Shown here piece by piece: positions 55,827 to 63,984 of a stretch of 64,000 nucleotides of DNA (within the stretch, counting starts at the first letter, position 1; the number at the start of each line of letters is the position of its first letter). The stretch covers positions 62,001 through 126,000 of the forward strand of contig JBAZVO010000003.1 of NCBI GenBank assembly GCA_041660865.1. The letters run 5' to 3'. Origin of the DNA: 21-14-0-10-32-9 sp041660865. GTDB lineage: Archaea > Nanobdellota > Nanobdellia > Woesearchaeales > 21-14-0-10-32-9. The position numbers and the translations under genes are program-made. The notes beneath the pieces were generated by a model. It did not search any database. It saw nothing but the letters and a program-made list of their open reading frames with translations, and had not been told where the DNA came from.

Positions 55827-56813
55827 ATGTTGAAATCAAATGATGTTATAGGACTTGGCAATGCGCTTTTAGATTTAACTATTGATGTTGAAGACTCATT
55901 TTTAAGTTCCTTAAATCTTACAAAAGGTACGATGACTCTTATAGATGAAGAAAAATTTATTTCTATTTTAAACAAAATAAAAAATCTTCCATCAGATAAG
56001 TCAACAGGTGGAAGTGCTTCAAATACAATAAAAGGAGTTAGTTTACTTGGAGGAAATAGTTCTTTTATGGGAATGATAGGAAATGATTCTTATGGACAAA
56101 AATATGTTGATGAATTAACAAAATTCAAAATCAAATCGTATCTTGCTAAATCAACTAAAAATACGGGAACTGCAATAACATTTATTACCTCTGATGGAGA
56201 GAGGACTTTTGCAACATTTCTAGGTGCTTCGCTTGAATTTTCAGAAAAAAATATTAATGAAGAGGCATTAAAAGCATCAAAAATTTTACATATAGAGGGA
56301 TTTTTTTTAGAGCCTATTCAACATAAAACCGCTGCATTAAAAGCGATGAATATTGCAAAAGAAAACAATGTTTTAATCTCTGTTGATTTATCTGATGCTC
56401 AATTAATTAGTCGAAATAAAGATTTTTTCAAAGAAGTTCTTGAAAAATATGCAGATATAGTTTTTGTTAATGAAACTGAAGCTTTCGCATTTACAAATCT
56501 TAAAGAATTTGATGCATTAAATCATTTATCTACTTATTGCAAGTATGCGATTGTTAAACTTGGAGCTAGTGGAAGTATAATTAAATGTCTTGAAGAAACA
56601 CATAATATTCCAATACATAAAGTTGAAGTTGTAAATACAAATGGTGCGGGCGATGCGTATGCTGCAGGAATATTATTTGGTATTGCCAAAAAACTATCAA
56701 TTGAAAAATCAGGTCGAATAGCTGCATTAATTTCTGGAAAAGTAGTTAGCATAAAAGATGCGACATTAAATCATTATTTATTGGATGAAGTTGAAGAAAT
56801 TATTAAAGAATAA
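55827..56813 (+). CDS. PfkB-family sugar/nucleoside kinase, probably adenosine kinase
   Basis: This 328-aa ribokinase-fold enzyme has ALLDLTIDVEDSFL near the start, the STGGSASNTIKGVSLLGG motif that forms the substrate lid region, and the ATP/anion-hole motif NTNGAGDAYAAG with catalytic Asp near residue 278. Sequence shape (DEEKF ... GGSASNT) resembles adenosine kinase and related nucleoside kinases. The neighbouring ahcY supports this, as it would remove adenosine from SAH cleavage. Strictly, other PfkB sugars are possible. Confidence 0.85.
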   Translation: MLKSNDVIGLGNALLDLTIDVEDSFLSSLNLTKGTMTLIDEEKFISILNKIKNLPSDKSTGGSASNTIKGVSLLGGNSSFMGMIGNDSYGQKYVDELTKFKIKSYLAKSTKNTGTAITFITSDGERTFATFLGASLEFSEKNINEEALKASKILHIEGFFLEPIQHKTAALKAMNIAKENNVLISVDLSDAQLISRNKDFFKEVLEKYADIVFVNETEAFAFTNLKEFDALNHLSTYCKYAIVKLGASGSIIKCLEETHNIPIHKVEVVNTNGAGDAYAAGILFGIAKKLSIEKSGRIAALISGKVVSIKDATLNHYLLDEVEEIIKE

Positions 56814-56868
56814 AGAGGTGCTTTTTAGTTTTAATATATTTATTAATTCTTGTTTTTTTATTAGTCAA

Positions 56869-57444
56869 TCATTTTTGATTTTTAAAATAATCACAAACTA
56901 GAGCGCATACTTTATTTTCAGTGAGTGTGTTAGTATTAATAATATAATTAAAAACACGGTGATCTTGTGAGATATCAAAGCCATATAATCTTTTAAATAA
57001 TTTTGTCGTTTCATTGTCTTTCATAAAAACTATTTCCTTCGCCTTTCCATAATCAATATTGCTTCGTTTAGATACTCTTTTAGCTCTAACATCTAAATCT
57101 GCCTGTAAATAAATCTTTATACCTATATCTGTAAGCCAAGGTAGACTCCAACTATCAATAACTACATTACCTTGTTTGATTTCACTCATTAAAATTTTAT
57201 CAGAAACAACATCTAAGGGTTCTTCGTCATTTAATCTACTTTTAAATAATTTAACGCCTTCATCGCGTTCCCAATACCCTGTATTATGTCTTGTGTTGTG
57301 AATATCTATTATTTTTCCCTCATATAAATCTCTTAAAATTCCAGATGGATGAATGACTCTCAAGCCATATTTTTCACTAATTAAATTTGCAATTGTAGAC
57401 TTGCCTGAACCTGAAAATCCGAATAAAATTAATTCATTAATCAT
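56869..57444 (-). CDS. Cytidylate-kinase-like nucleotide kinase
   Basis: This 191-aa P-loop kinase has Walker A FGFSGSGKST (8-17). Its CMK-like end has RAKRVSKRSNIDYGKAKE as lid region, followed by RLYGFDIS and YIINTNTLT, as in archaeal CMP kinases. Specificity is inferred. It overlaps the upstream HemW-like gene by 4 bp (ATGA), which couples translation. A role in pyrimidine salvage or recycling is likely. Confidence 0.75.
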   Translation of the reverse strand: MINELILFGFSGSGKSTIANLISEKYGLRVIHPSGILRDLYEGKIIDIHNTRHNTGYWERDEGVKLFKSRLNDEEPLDVVSDKILMSEIKQGNVVIDSWSLPWLTDIGIKIYLQADLDVRAKRVSKRSNIDYGKAKEIVFMKDNETTKLFKRLYGFDISQDHRVFNYIINTNTLTENKVCALVCDYFKNQK

Positions 57445-58760
57445 TTTGGTCTATATTCCTCTTCTATTTGTTTTACTTTATCAGAAAATATTTGTTGGCA
57501 TATTAAGTCTCTAAAACTAAGTCCTTTCGTGGTTAGCCATATTCTTTGCCAATCCTCTTGCGCAAGGTTTAATTCAATCAATTCAGAATATAATGCGGGA
57601 AATTGTTCTCTAAGACTAATGTTGAAATTTCGTTTAAATTCCTTTTTATTCAAAGATTCGATATTATATATGATGTATTGTCTCATCTTTTCATCAGAAT
57701 TCAAGAATGTCGCACTTTTAACTGGAAGAATATTTGATTTTACATCATCAATATATTCAACTATTGAGTTCATATGATTTTTAGAATAATAGTTGTTTCT
57801 ATAATGAACACTTTTTGCATATGTTCTAGCGCCAGCTCCAAATCCAATCAAACTCAGTCCTGCAAAAACATAATCTTCCTGAAAGAAACTTCCTTTGTTT
57901 GGAATTATATATCTGTTATGACAATCTTGTTCATATCCTGAGTTTAGAAATAATTCTCTTCCAATATCATGGCATTGATAAATTTCTTTTGTAGTCATCA
58001 TATTTTTTAGTGAAGATTTTTTAATCCCAAGAAGTGTATTTGGCATTAATCCTACTGCATAGAGTTCAACAGTTTCAGGTTTGTATTTAAGCAAAATTCT
58101 CACAGATTCTTCAAAACTTTTCAGAGTTTGTCCTTCTATGCCTATCATTAAATCTATAACTATATTTGAAATTCCTACTTTTCTTAATGTTTCAATTGCT
58201 CTAAGAGAAATTGCAGACGAATTGTGTCGTTTACAAAGTTTAATCTCATCATCTATTAGTGTTTGCAAACCCATACTAACTCTATTGATTCCTAAATTTT
58301 TATATTCTGAAAACTTTTTTAATTCAACCAATTCAGGCGTTGTTTCTATGCTTATTTCATCAGCAGTATTCAAAATATTTGGATTTATATTAACTAGGGT
58401 GGTCATAATTGACGCAAGCTCAAAAGATGAAAGTAATGATGGCGTTCCTCCTCCAAAATGCAAGGTTTTGATATTAGCATTTTGTAAAATATCTTTATAC
58501 ATATACATTTCTTTAATCAAAGCATCAACATATTGGCTTATGAGAGTTCCTTTGGAATCAACAACTTTCAAATATCCGCAATATGTACATATTTGTTTGC
58601 AAAATGGTATATGCACATAAACATTAATATCTTGCGTGAATTCTATATTATCAAAATTAAATTCACTCACAGGACTATATGTTCTAGGGGAAGGATAGAC
58701 ATAGATTTCTGGATAAAAGTCAAAATTAGTTATTTGTTTTGCTAATGGTTTAGATGTCAT
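57441..58760 (-). CDS. HemW-like radical SAM protein (HemN family)
   Basis: This 439-aa protein has the HemN/HemW radical SAM cluster C54-x3-C58-x2-C61 in IPFCKQICTYC, GGGTPSLLS and SMGLQTLIDDEIKLCKRHN. HemW binds heme and is not a coproporphyrinogen oxidase in most species, and the extra Cys of true HemN cannot be assigned. It is divergent from the TrmB regulator at 58855 across a shared palindrome, so probably under that regulator. Confidence 0.82.
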   Translation of the reverse strand: MTSKPLAKQITNFDFYPEIYVYPSPRTYSPVSEFNFDNIEFTQDINVYVHIPFCKQICTYCGYLKVVDSKGTLISQYVDALIKEMYMYKDILQNANIKTLHFGGGTPSLLSSFELASIMTTLVNINPNILNTADEISIETTPELVELKKFSEYKNLGINRVSMGLQTLIDDEIKLCKRHNSSAISLRAIETLRKVGISNIVIDLMIGIEGQTLKSFEESVRILLKYKPETVELYAVGLMPNTLLGIKKSSLKNMMTTKEIYQCHDIGRELFLNSGYEQDCHNRYIIPNKGSFFQEDYVFAGLSLIGFGAGARTYAKSVHYRNNYYSKNHMNSIVEYIDDVKSNILPVKSATFLNSDEKMRQYIIYNIESLNKKEFKRNFNISLREQFPALYSELIELNLAQEDWQRIWLTTKGLSFRDLICQQIFSDKVKQIEEEYRPK

Positions 58761-58773
58761 ATAATAGTTAACA

Positions 58774-58854
58774 TATAATTACTTATTAGTTATCTCTACC
58801 CCAAAAAGAGGTAGTAATAGAAAAGTTTATATTTATTAGATACTATTTTTTTTT
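58774..58854. promoter_or_regulatory. Divergent promoter with palindrome CTACC-N9-GGTAG
   Basis: An inverted repeat CTACC (58796-58800) / GGTAG (58810-58814) with a 9-nt spacer sits between the HemW-like and TrmB-type genes. A TATA-like AAGTTTATATTTATT (58823-58837) lies about 25 nt before the TrmB ATG at 58855. It resembles the arrangement at 61021-61045. Binding by the neighbouring TrmB protein is inferred. Confidence 0.5.
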
Positions 58855-59568
58855 ATGCTTGAAGAATCTTTACAAGAAATAGGATTAAACAGAAGAGAAA
58901 GTATTTGTTATGTTGCTTTATTAGAGATAGGTTCTTCAAAAGTTGGAAATATTGTGAAAAAAACAGAGATACCTTCTTCAAAAATATATGAAATTTTAGA
59001 TAAATTAATGCGACGAGGACTTGTTTCATATGTGATAAAAAATAATGTGAAATGGTATCAAGCCGTAAGTCCAAATAGCCTCATAAGTTATTTTGAAGAA
59101 AAAAAGAAAAAGCTAGAGCAAATATTGCCAGAACTTCTTTTAAAACAAAAATTTTCAAAACATCAGAATGTGGAACTATATGAAGGTCAAAAAGCTATAT
59201 TTACATTATTTACAAATATTATTGCTGATGCAAAGTCTAAAGAGTTATATCTTGTATTCTCTATGAATGAAGAAAATAAATCTCCTCAAACAAATCTTTT
59301 TTTTAAAAATTTAGCAGTGCGACGAAAAGAGAAAAAATTAGATGTGAGATTGTTGAAAAACATAAAACACTATACTAAAGAAAAGCATACAAAAGTAAAA
59401 TTGAGGTATACTACATTTAATCTTCCTCAGGGAACTACAATCTTTAGAAATTATGTTATTTTATTATCTTGGACAGAGTCTCCTGTTGCTATTAAAATAG
59501 AAAGTGAAATAATAGCGAATCAGCAAAGAGAATTCTTTTTAGATTTGTGGAAACAAGCAAAACATTGA
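58855..59568 (+). CDS. TrmB-family transcriptional regulator (copy 1)
   Basis: This 237-aa protein has an N-terminal winged helix (about 5-75: GLNRRESICYVALLEIGSS, SSKIYEILDKLMRRGLVSY), a coiled-coil linker and an unrecognised C-terminal ligand domain. TrmB proteins sense sugars or related metabolites. It is similar to the copy at 61083 (KNNVKWYQAVSPNSLISYFEE against KNNVKYFEALPPKRILDYIKE). Divergent from the HemW-like gene and 12 bp before the convergent methyltransferase stop. Confidence 0.86.
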   Translation: MLEESLQEIGLNRRESICYVALLEIGSSKVGNIVKKTEIPSSKIYEILDKLMRRGLVSYVIKNNVKWYQAVSPNSLISYFEEKKKKLEQILPELLLKQKFSKHQNVELYEGQKAIFTLFTNIIADAKSKELYLVFSMNEENKSPQTNLFFKNLAVRRKEKKLDVRLLKNIKHYTKEKHTKVKLRYTTFNLPQGTTIFRNYVILLSWTESPVAIKIESEIIANQQREFFLDLWKQAKH

Positions 59569-59580
59569 TTAAATGATTAG

Positions 59581-60216
59581 TTATTTCTTTGCATAAATCC
59601 CCCAGGATAGATCTGAGAATTGTTTGATTTCTACTTCGAAGCTTAGTGATTTAAGTTCTTTAACTTCGTCATCTACATGCCAGTAAAATTCGTCATCAAA
59701 GTCTTTTTTTAATTTAGGATATTTTTTTCTTAATATGTTTTCTTGACGTTTATTTTTGAACATTAAATCCCCAAAGATAACTATTCCATCTTTATTTAAA
59801 AAGCCAAATATTTTCTTAAATAATTTATGTTTTTCTTCTTGTGTCAAGTGATGAATTGCGTACGTAGAAATAATAGTGTTGGCTTTCAAGTTTTTGTGAT
59901 TCGAAAAAAATTCTAGTAAATCGCTTTTTATGAAAATTATATTTTTTTTATTTTTTAATTTCTTTTTTGCTATGCTTAGCATATTTGATGAAATGTCTAT
60001 GCAATATGCTTTTTCAAAATTATTTATTTTTTGTATAGTGTTTCCTGTGCCACAACCTAAATCTACTATGATTTTGGAGTTATGGGTATTTAATTTAACC
60101 CAATTTAACAAATCTTGATAGCCTGCACGAACTGGATTAGTTTCGTTTTTCACATTCTTATCATATTTAGTTGCAATTGGATCATGATTATACTTTTGCG
60201 AATATTTACTTTTCAT
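59581..60216 (-). CDS. Class I SAM-dependent methyltransferase
   Basis: This 211-aa enzyme has motif I IIVDLGCGTGNTI (about 49-61), motif II around YCIDISS and the motif III region NTIISTYAIHHLTQEE. The pattern is of small-molecule or lipid/quinone-type methyltransferases. The substrate cannot be told. Convergent with the TrmB-family gene at 58855. Confidence 0.88.
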   Translation of the reverse strand: MKSKYSQKYNHDPIATKYDKNVKNETNPVRAGYQDLLNWVKLNTHNSKIIVDLGCGTGNTIQKINNFEKAYCIDISSNMLSIAKKKLKNKKNIIFIKSDLLEFFSNHKNLKANTIISTYAIHHLTQEEKHKLFKKIFGFLNKDGIVIFGDLMFKNKRQENILRKKYPKLKKDFDDEFYWHVDDEVKELKSLSFEVEIKQFSDLSWGIYAKK

Positions 60217-60327
60217 AGTATTTTAAACATTAATCAAAATATAAGTTTTGTTATTTGTGTTTGTTTTTGATGATATAGTATAGGTATGAGGTATGTATAA
60301 AAATGAATTTTCTTGATGATAAAACCA

Positions 60328-60343
60328 GTCATGCAAACGTGAC
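60328..60343 (+). other. Small perfect hairpin with tetraloop
   Basis: GTCATG-CAAA-CGTGAC folds as a 6-bp stem (one G-U pair) with a CAAA loop, in the gap between the methyltransferase and AlaE-like genes. The gap 60217-60491 otherwise holds one tRNA-3'-end-like repeat (60394-60420) and no gene. Confidence 0.35.
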
Positions 60344-60393
60344 ACGTGATACAATTTAATACATCAGTTAAAATTCATAATTCATTCAAATTT

Positions 60394-60420
60394 ACTTGAG
60401 AAGTAAGATGCGCCCGCCGA
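60394..60420. repeat. tRNA-3'-end-like repeat, distal copy
   Basis: The 27 bp here differ from 61870-61896 at only a few positions (ACTTGAG-A/G-AGTAAGATGC-G/T-CCCGCCG). Both end in sequence resembling the 3' end of the tRNA-Glu at 62484. This copy is the more degenerate one. A remnant attachment site is a possible reading. Confidence 0.55.
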
Positions 60421-60491
60421 GATGCATAGAACGCTCAACAACCGGGGGTGGATATTTAAAACAATGAATTAATTTTGTCAACAAAAACTAA

Positions 60492-60989
60492 TTATTTTGT
60501 GTTCCAATATTTTCTCCAATTATCTAAAATATATTTAGAAAAAGGTCTCGCGGTTAAAGCTAATATTCCTGTTAAGAATAGTGTTGCAGATTCTATTTGA
60601 TTCCAATCAGCCCCAGTGCTTTTTAGTATTAACATATATGCAGGATCATAAACTGCAAGCATAGTTGCAGTATCAACTAAATAGCTTTTTAGCCCTTTCT
60701 TTTCTTCAGTATTGCACTTTTTTCTTGTATAATTCAATAATTTGCCATATGCTCTTCCAAGAACAGCATCTGCCAAAGCAACACTTGTTCTAGATTGAAT
60801 TATTTGTTCTAAAGACAATCCTCTAGATGCTTCTATGACTCCCATTGGAATAACATAAGTTCCTACTTTTGCACTTGTATCAACTAAATATGCTTTGACT
60901 TCTCTCTTTATAATGTCCGTACTAGGAGTATAGGTCTTTATTGATTCGACAATATTATTTAGGAAATTGTTGTGTGAGTAGTTATTCAT
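60492..60989 (-). CDS. AlaE-like L-alanine exporter
   Basis: This 165-aa membrane protein has about four hydrophobic segments in two repeats, each opening with a AYLVDT/SYLVDT motif (about 33-38 and 101-106). Family features are GLSLEQIIQSR near residue 58-68, the PAYMLILKSTGADWNQI block and an aromatic/basic end. The pattern matches bacterial AlaE (compare VADTFAM and VGADWHQI in E. coli AlaE, from memory). It probably exports L-alanine or another small amino acid. Divergent from a TrmB-family gene across a palindrome. Confidence 0.75.
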   Translation of the reverse strand: MNNYSHNNFLNNIVESIKTYTPSTDIIKREVKAYLVDTSAKVGTYVIPMGVIEASRGLSLEQIIQSRTSVALADAVLGRAYGKLLNYTRKKCNTEEKKGLKSYLVDTATMLAVYDPAYMLILKSTGADWNQIESATLFLTGILALTARPFSKYILDNWRKYWNTK

Positions 60990-61010
60990 ATAATTGTAAA
61001 GTATAAATGA

Positions 61011-61063
61011 GTAATAAATATTGTTGCCCCCTTAGTAGGTTACAATAAGAATATTTATAAATA
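61011..61063. promoter_or_regulatory. Divergent promoter with palindrome TTGTTGCC-N9-GGTTACAA
   Basis: Half-sites at 61021-61028 and 61038-61045 are separated by 9 nt. TATA-like sequences flank it: ATATTTATAAAT (61051-61062) about 25 nt before the TrmB ATG, and TATTTATT (minus strand, 61012-61021) about 25 nt before the AlaE-like ATG. Both transcripts look leaderless. The layout parallels 58796-58814. Confidence 0.55.
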
Positions 61064-61082
61064 TCAACAACAATATTAAATT

Positions 61083-61841
61083 ATGAACAATAGATATCTT
61101 TCAGAATTAGGATTTACTGAAGGTGAAGAAAAAGTTTATTTGGCTTTGCTTAAACTTGGTTCTTCAACATCAGGACCTATAGCTAAAGAAGCGAATGTTT
61201 CAAGATCTAAGCTTTATGAAATTCTTGAGAAATTAGCCAGAAAAGGAATAGTTAGTCATCAAAAGAAAAATAATGTAAAGTATTTTGAAGCACTACCTCC
61301 AAAAAGAATACTTGATTACATCAAAGAAAAAGAAAAACAATTAGAACAACATAGACTTGAATTTGAAAATAAATTACCTTTGTTAGATTCTTTAACACAA
61401 AAAAAAGAACTTATGCAAGAAGCACAAGTATATGAGGGAATGGAGGGAATAAAAAATGTGCGAGAACTCGCTTTGAATAAAATGAACTCTGATGAATGCA
61501 TATATTATTTTGGAAATCCTGCATCAGGTCATGAACATGTTCTAGGATATTGGGATGATTGGAATGAAAGAAGAATAAAGAAAAAAATATCCTCCTGTAT
61601 CATATACAATCAAGATGCAAAAGAATACGGAGAAAGAAGAAAAAAACAAAAATATACTAAAGTAAAATATTTAGCAGAAAAAGGATCTACGGATGCGTGG
61701 ATAGAGATATATGGAAATACTGTTGCGATAGTTATGAAAAAAGAAACACCGATGTCAATAGTTCTAAATAATGAGTATGTTGCAGAAAGTTTTAAAACAT
61801 ATTTTAGAATATTGTGGAAAACATCTAAAAACAAAATATGA
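61083..61841 (+). CDS. TrmB-family transcriptional regulator (copy 2)
   Basis: This 252-aa protein has a winged helix (about 5-75: GFTEGEEKVYLALLKLGSS, SRSKLYEILEKLARKGIVS), a linker helix and a C-terminal sensor-like domain with EGMEGIKNVRELALNKM. It is the closest relative in the window of the 58855 gene. Divergent from the AlaE-like gene; a link to amino acid export is inferred. It is followed by a tRNA-end repeat at 61870-61896. Confidence 0.86.
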   Translation: MNNRYLSELGFTEGEEKVYLALLKLGSSTSGPIAKEANVSRSKLYEILEKLARKGIVSHQKKNNVKYFEALPPKRILDYIKEKEKQLEQHRLEFENKLPLLDSLTQKKELMQEAQVYEGMEGIKNVRELALNKMNSDECIYYFGNPASGHEHVLGYWDDWNERRIKKKISSCIIYNQDAKEYGERRKKQKYTKVKYLAEKGSTDAWIEIYGNTVAIVMKKETPMSIVLNNEYVAESFKTYFRILWKTSKNKI

Positions 61842-61869
61842 GTTTATCTAAAAAAAGTTAATCCCCAAA

Positions 61870-61896
61870 ACTTGAGGAGTAAGATGCTCCCGCCGG
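61870..61896. repeat. tRNA-Glu 3'-end fragment, proximal copy
   Basis: GATGCTCCCGCCGG (61883-61896) is identical over 14 bp to the region spanning the 3' end of the tRNA-Glu gene. The preceding 13 bp match the copy at 60394. It lies about 600 bp downstream of the tRNA 3' end. Confidence 0.65.
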
Positions 61897-61951
61897 TTCT
61901 TTCACAAAACATTAACAAAAGGAGCATAAGAAAAGAAAAATAAAAAGAAAT

Positions 61952-62326
61952 TTATTTTGTAAAAATAGCGTATGCATCTTTATTCGGAGATGCTATTACT
62001 CTTATGACTTCTGGTCTATTTGTCACATTTGCTATGGAGTTTAATTGTGATTCTAATGATTTAACATTTCCAGAAAGTGCGGTCATATTAAATCCTTCTG
62101 TTGAGGGTATTTCCACATCGCTATTTCTTGGAATATATGATGCGTCATACATATGTTCTGTATTTGATACCATATCAAACCTTACTTCTTTGCCAATTAT
62201 ATCTGAATCTTTACCGAATTTACTTTCATAGAATAGAGTATCAACTGCCTCTTTTCCAACTAAATCTTTGCTTAAATTTGACCTGGACTTATATGGTGCA
62301 TTAAATTCTTGTGTTCCTTGTTTCAT
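61952..62326 (-). CDS. Hypothetical protein, 124 aa, between tRNA-end repeats
   Basis: This is a soluble 124-aa protein with no recognised motif; it has a Ser/Asn-rich middle and a C-terminal VIRVIASPNKDAYAIF segment. On the minus strand, a TATA-like AATTTATAAATAAAAG about 60 nt upstream and GAGGG before the ATG support expression. It is enclosed between tRNA-Glu and the 61870 repeat and may be cargo of a former integrated element. Confidence 0.6.
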   Translation of the reverse strand: MKQGTQEFNAPYKSRSNLSKDLVGKEAVDTLFYESKFGKDSDIIGKEVRFDMVSNTEHMYDASYIPRNSDVEIPSTEGFNMTALSGNVKSLESQLNSIANVTNRPEVIRVIASPNKDAYAIFTK

Positions 62327-62483
62327 TTTGAACCCTCATTTTAATTAAGTATTATGTGTGGCATATGTCCTTTTATTTATAAATTTTTCTATTATTTACT
62401 ACTTTTGAGTAAATATAGAATTCAGAAAAATAAAATGGCGCTAGTTCTTCTCTAATACCCTATTTGTTAATAAAATAAGAGGA

Positions 62484-62558
62484 TGCTCCCGCCGGGATTT
62501 GAACCCGGGTCACAACCGTGAGAGGGTTGCATGATTGGCCGGGCTACACTACAGGAGC
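62484..62558 (-). tRNA. tRNA-Glu (anticodon CTC)
   Basis: This 75-nt tRNA folds with acceptor GCTCCTG/CGGGAGC, anticodon stem CAACC/GGTTG, loop CTCTCAC giving anticodon CTC, T arm CCGGG-TTCAAAT-CCCGG and discriminator A. No intron and no encoded CCA. The A- and B-box elements are present. The D arm (GTGTAGCCCGGCCAATCAT) has the usual archaeal tRNA-Glu look. Confidence 0.95.
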
Positions 62559-62663
62559 ATATTGTATCCATTTCGGCTTAGTCTTTAGAATTAATCTGTG
62601 TTTTTTAAATCTTATGGCGAGTTTTATAAAAACATATATAAACTTCAAAACTTATATTATTTT

Positions 62664-62804
62664 ATGCAAATAGAATTACCAACAGTTAGGTGCACAAAGT
62701 GCAAGAAGGCTCAACACATAAATGATTCAATTCTTTACAATGGTAAGCCATTTTGTTCTGAAGAGTGTAAAACAGTATTTTTATCTGAGCAAGCAAAAAA
62801 GTAA
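62664..62804 (+). CDS. Small zinc-binding TRASH/MYM-like protein
   Basis: ATG at 62664 (46 aa) is preferred to an upstream start at 62598, because a TATA-like ACATATATAAAC (62631-62642) ends about 21 nt before it. The protein has C-x2-C (CTKC) and C-x3-C (CSEEC) separated by about 20 residues with YNGKPF before the second pair, a treble-clef pattern of TRASH-like zinc or metal-sensing modules. Function is unknown. Confidence 0.72.
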   Translation: MQIELPTVRCTKCKKAQHINDSILYNGKPFCSEECKTVFLSEQAKK

Positions 62805-62904
62805 ACATCGTTAAAGTTTATCGATATTAGGGTTTTACTTTGTTTGAGCGAACGCTTGTTTTCTTTATTTTATGTTTGAAACTAATTAGAAGCGTCTACA
62901 AATT

Positions 62905-62935
62905 TGATGTCTTTTAACTTTTTTCAGATGAATAA
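62905..62935 (+). ncRNA. Candidate structured hairpin (copy 1)
   Basis: ATTTGA (62902-62907) pairs with TCAGAT (62924-62929), one U-G wobble, around a T-rich loop. A homologous hairpin at 63870-63897 keeps the pairs with compensating changes. It lies about 115 nt before the GATase start. RNA or operator status is unproven. Confidence 0.4.
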
Positions 62936-62989
62936 AAATTAAAAATTATTCGAATATGCTTAATCACTTCACAGTGGTAAAGAAACAAA

Positions 62990-63003
62990 AGATTTAAATA
63001 TCC
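62990..63003 (+). promoter_or_regulatory. TATA box of GATase gene
   Basis: AGATTTAAATATCC at 62990-63003 lies about 25 nt before the GTG start at 63023, supporting a leaderless GTG start. Confidence 0.5.
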
Positions 63004-63022
63004 CTATTTCTACTCTATTTAT

Positions 63023-63790
63023 GTGACTGCTTCAACATCAGTAAAAATAGGAATCATTGACTTTAATCCAGACCAAAATCCAGATAGAAGAGAGTATATT
63101 CGTAGAATTGGCGCATTAATTCCAGAAAAAATAAAATACGAAGGAGTTCATTTTAGAGACGAAGTTAATTTTTCAGATTATAATGCATTAATACTTTCAG
63201 GTTCAAAATTATCCGCAACTGATTATCAAAAAATGGTAAGATGCAATTCTGTTGAAGGTGCAGATTATGAATCTGTTGATAAAGTGGCAAAACTATTATC
63301 AAATTATCAAGGACCTATGTTTGGAATATGTTTTGGTTCTCAGTTGATGGCTCATATTATGGGGGGGAATCTAGGTAAACTAGAACAAACAGAAGCAGGA
63401 TATTTAGAGCATCAACTTACAGAAGAGGGAAAAAAGGATGTTGTTTTTGGAAATCTTTCAGAAACATTTTTTGGCGCGCACATGCACACAGATTTTGTTA
63501 AAACACTTCCGCAAGACAAACAAGTAAAAGAAGGGTCAATAATCGCAACAAGAAATAACATGATTCATATCTATAAAGTTATTTGTCAAAATGGTGCTGT
63601 AAGATATGGTGTTCAAGCGCATCCAGAAATGTCAAATAATAAAGATGCAACATTTTTAGTGAGCGTTAATCAAACTTGGCTTGAGGATAAACTTGGAAAA
63701 TCTGAATACAACAACGCATTAATAATTCCTTCTAATGCAGATTATCAATTAGCACAAACAATCACGAGATTCGCGGAACTTATTAGATAA
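63023..63790 (+). CDS. Class I glutamine amidotransferase-like protein
   Basis: This 255-aa single-domain GATase1 has nucleophile C103 in FGICFGSQLMAH and H200/E202 of the triad in QAHPEMS. It resembles stand-alone GMP-synthase-like amidotransferases and the peptidases of that fold. The acceptor enzyme is not adjacent, so the role is open. GTG start by TATA position. Confidence 0.87.
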   Translation: MTASTSVKIGIIDFNPDQNPDRREYIRRIGALIPEKIKYEGVHFRDEVNFSDYNALILSGSKLSATDYQKMVRCNSVEGADYESVDKVAKLLSNYQGPMFGICFGSQLMAHIMGGNLGKLEQTEAGYLEHQLTEEGKKDVVFGNLSETFFGAHMHTDFVKTLPQDKQVKEGSIIATRNNMIHIYKVICQNGAVRYGVQAHPEMSNNKDATFLVSVNQTWLEDKLGKSEYNNALIIPSNADYQLAQTITRFAELIR

Positions 63791-63869
63791 ATTTACTTAT
63801 TGAGTTCTTTGATTAGAAAAAAATAATTCTTAAAAAAGTTAAGTGAATTGAATTTTAAATATTCTACGG

Positions 63870-63897
63870 GTCTGACGTCCTTTGATTTTATTCAGAC
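63870..63897 (+). ncRNA. Candidate structured hairpin (copy 2)
   Basis: GTCTGA (63870-63875) pairs perfectly with TCAGAC (63892-63897). It aligns with 62902-62929, with two positions of the stem changed while pairing is preserved. The start of the next gene follows about 115 nt downstream, as in copy 1. Confidence 0.45.
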
Positions 63898-63984
63898 GAG
63901 AAAAAATTGAAATAGTATTGAAAGTTAATATTATTACTTAAAAGTAGTCAATAAATCAAAACATTTAAATATTAAATAATCAAT

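Noticed and set aside
60314..60358. Possible C/D box RNA (TGATGA near 60314)
   Set aside because: No box D (CTGA) at proper spacing was found.
60394..60440. Degenerate second tRNA gene
   Set aside because: Only the 3' acceptor-like part is present; no T-arm or anticodon arm could be folded.
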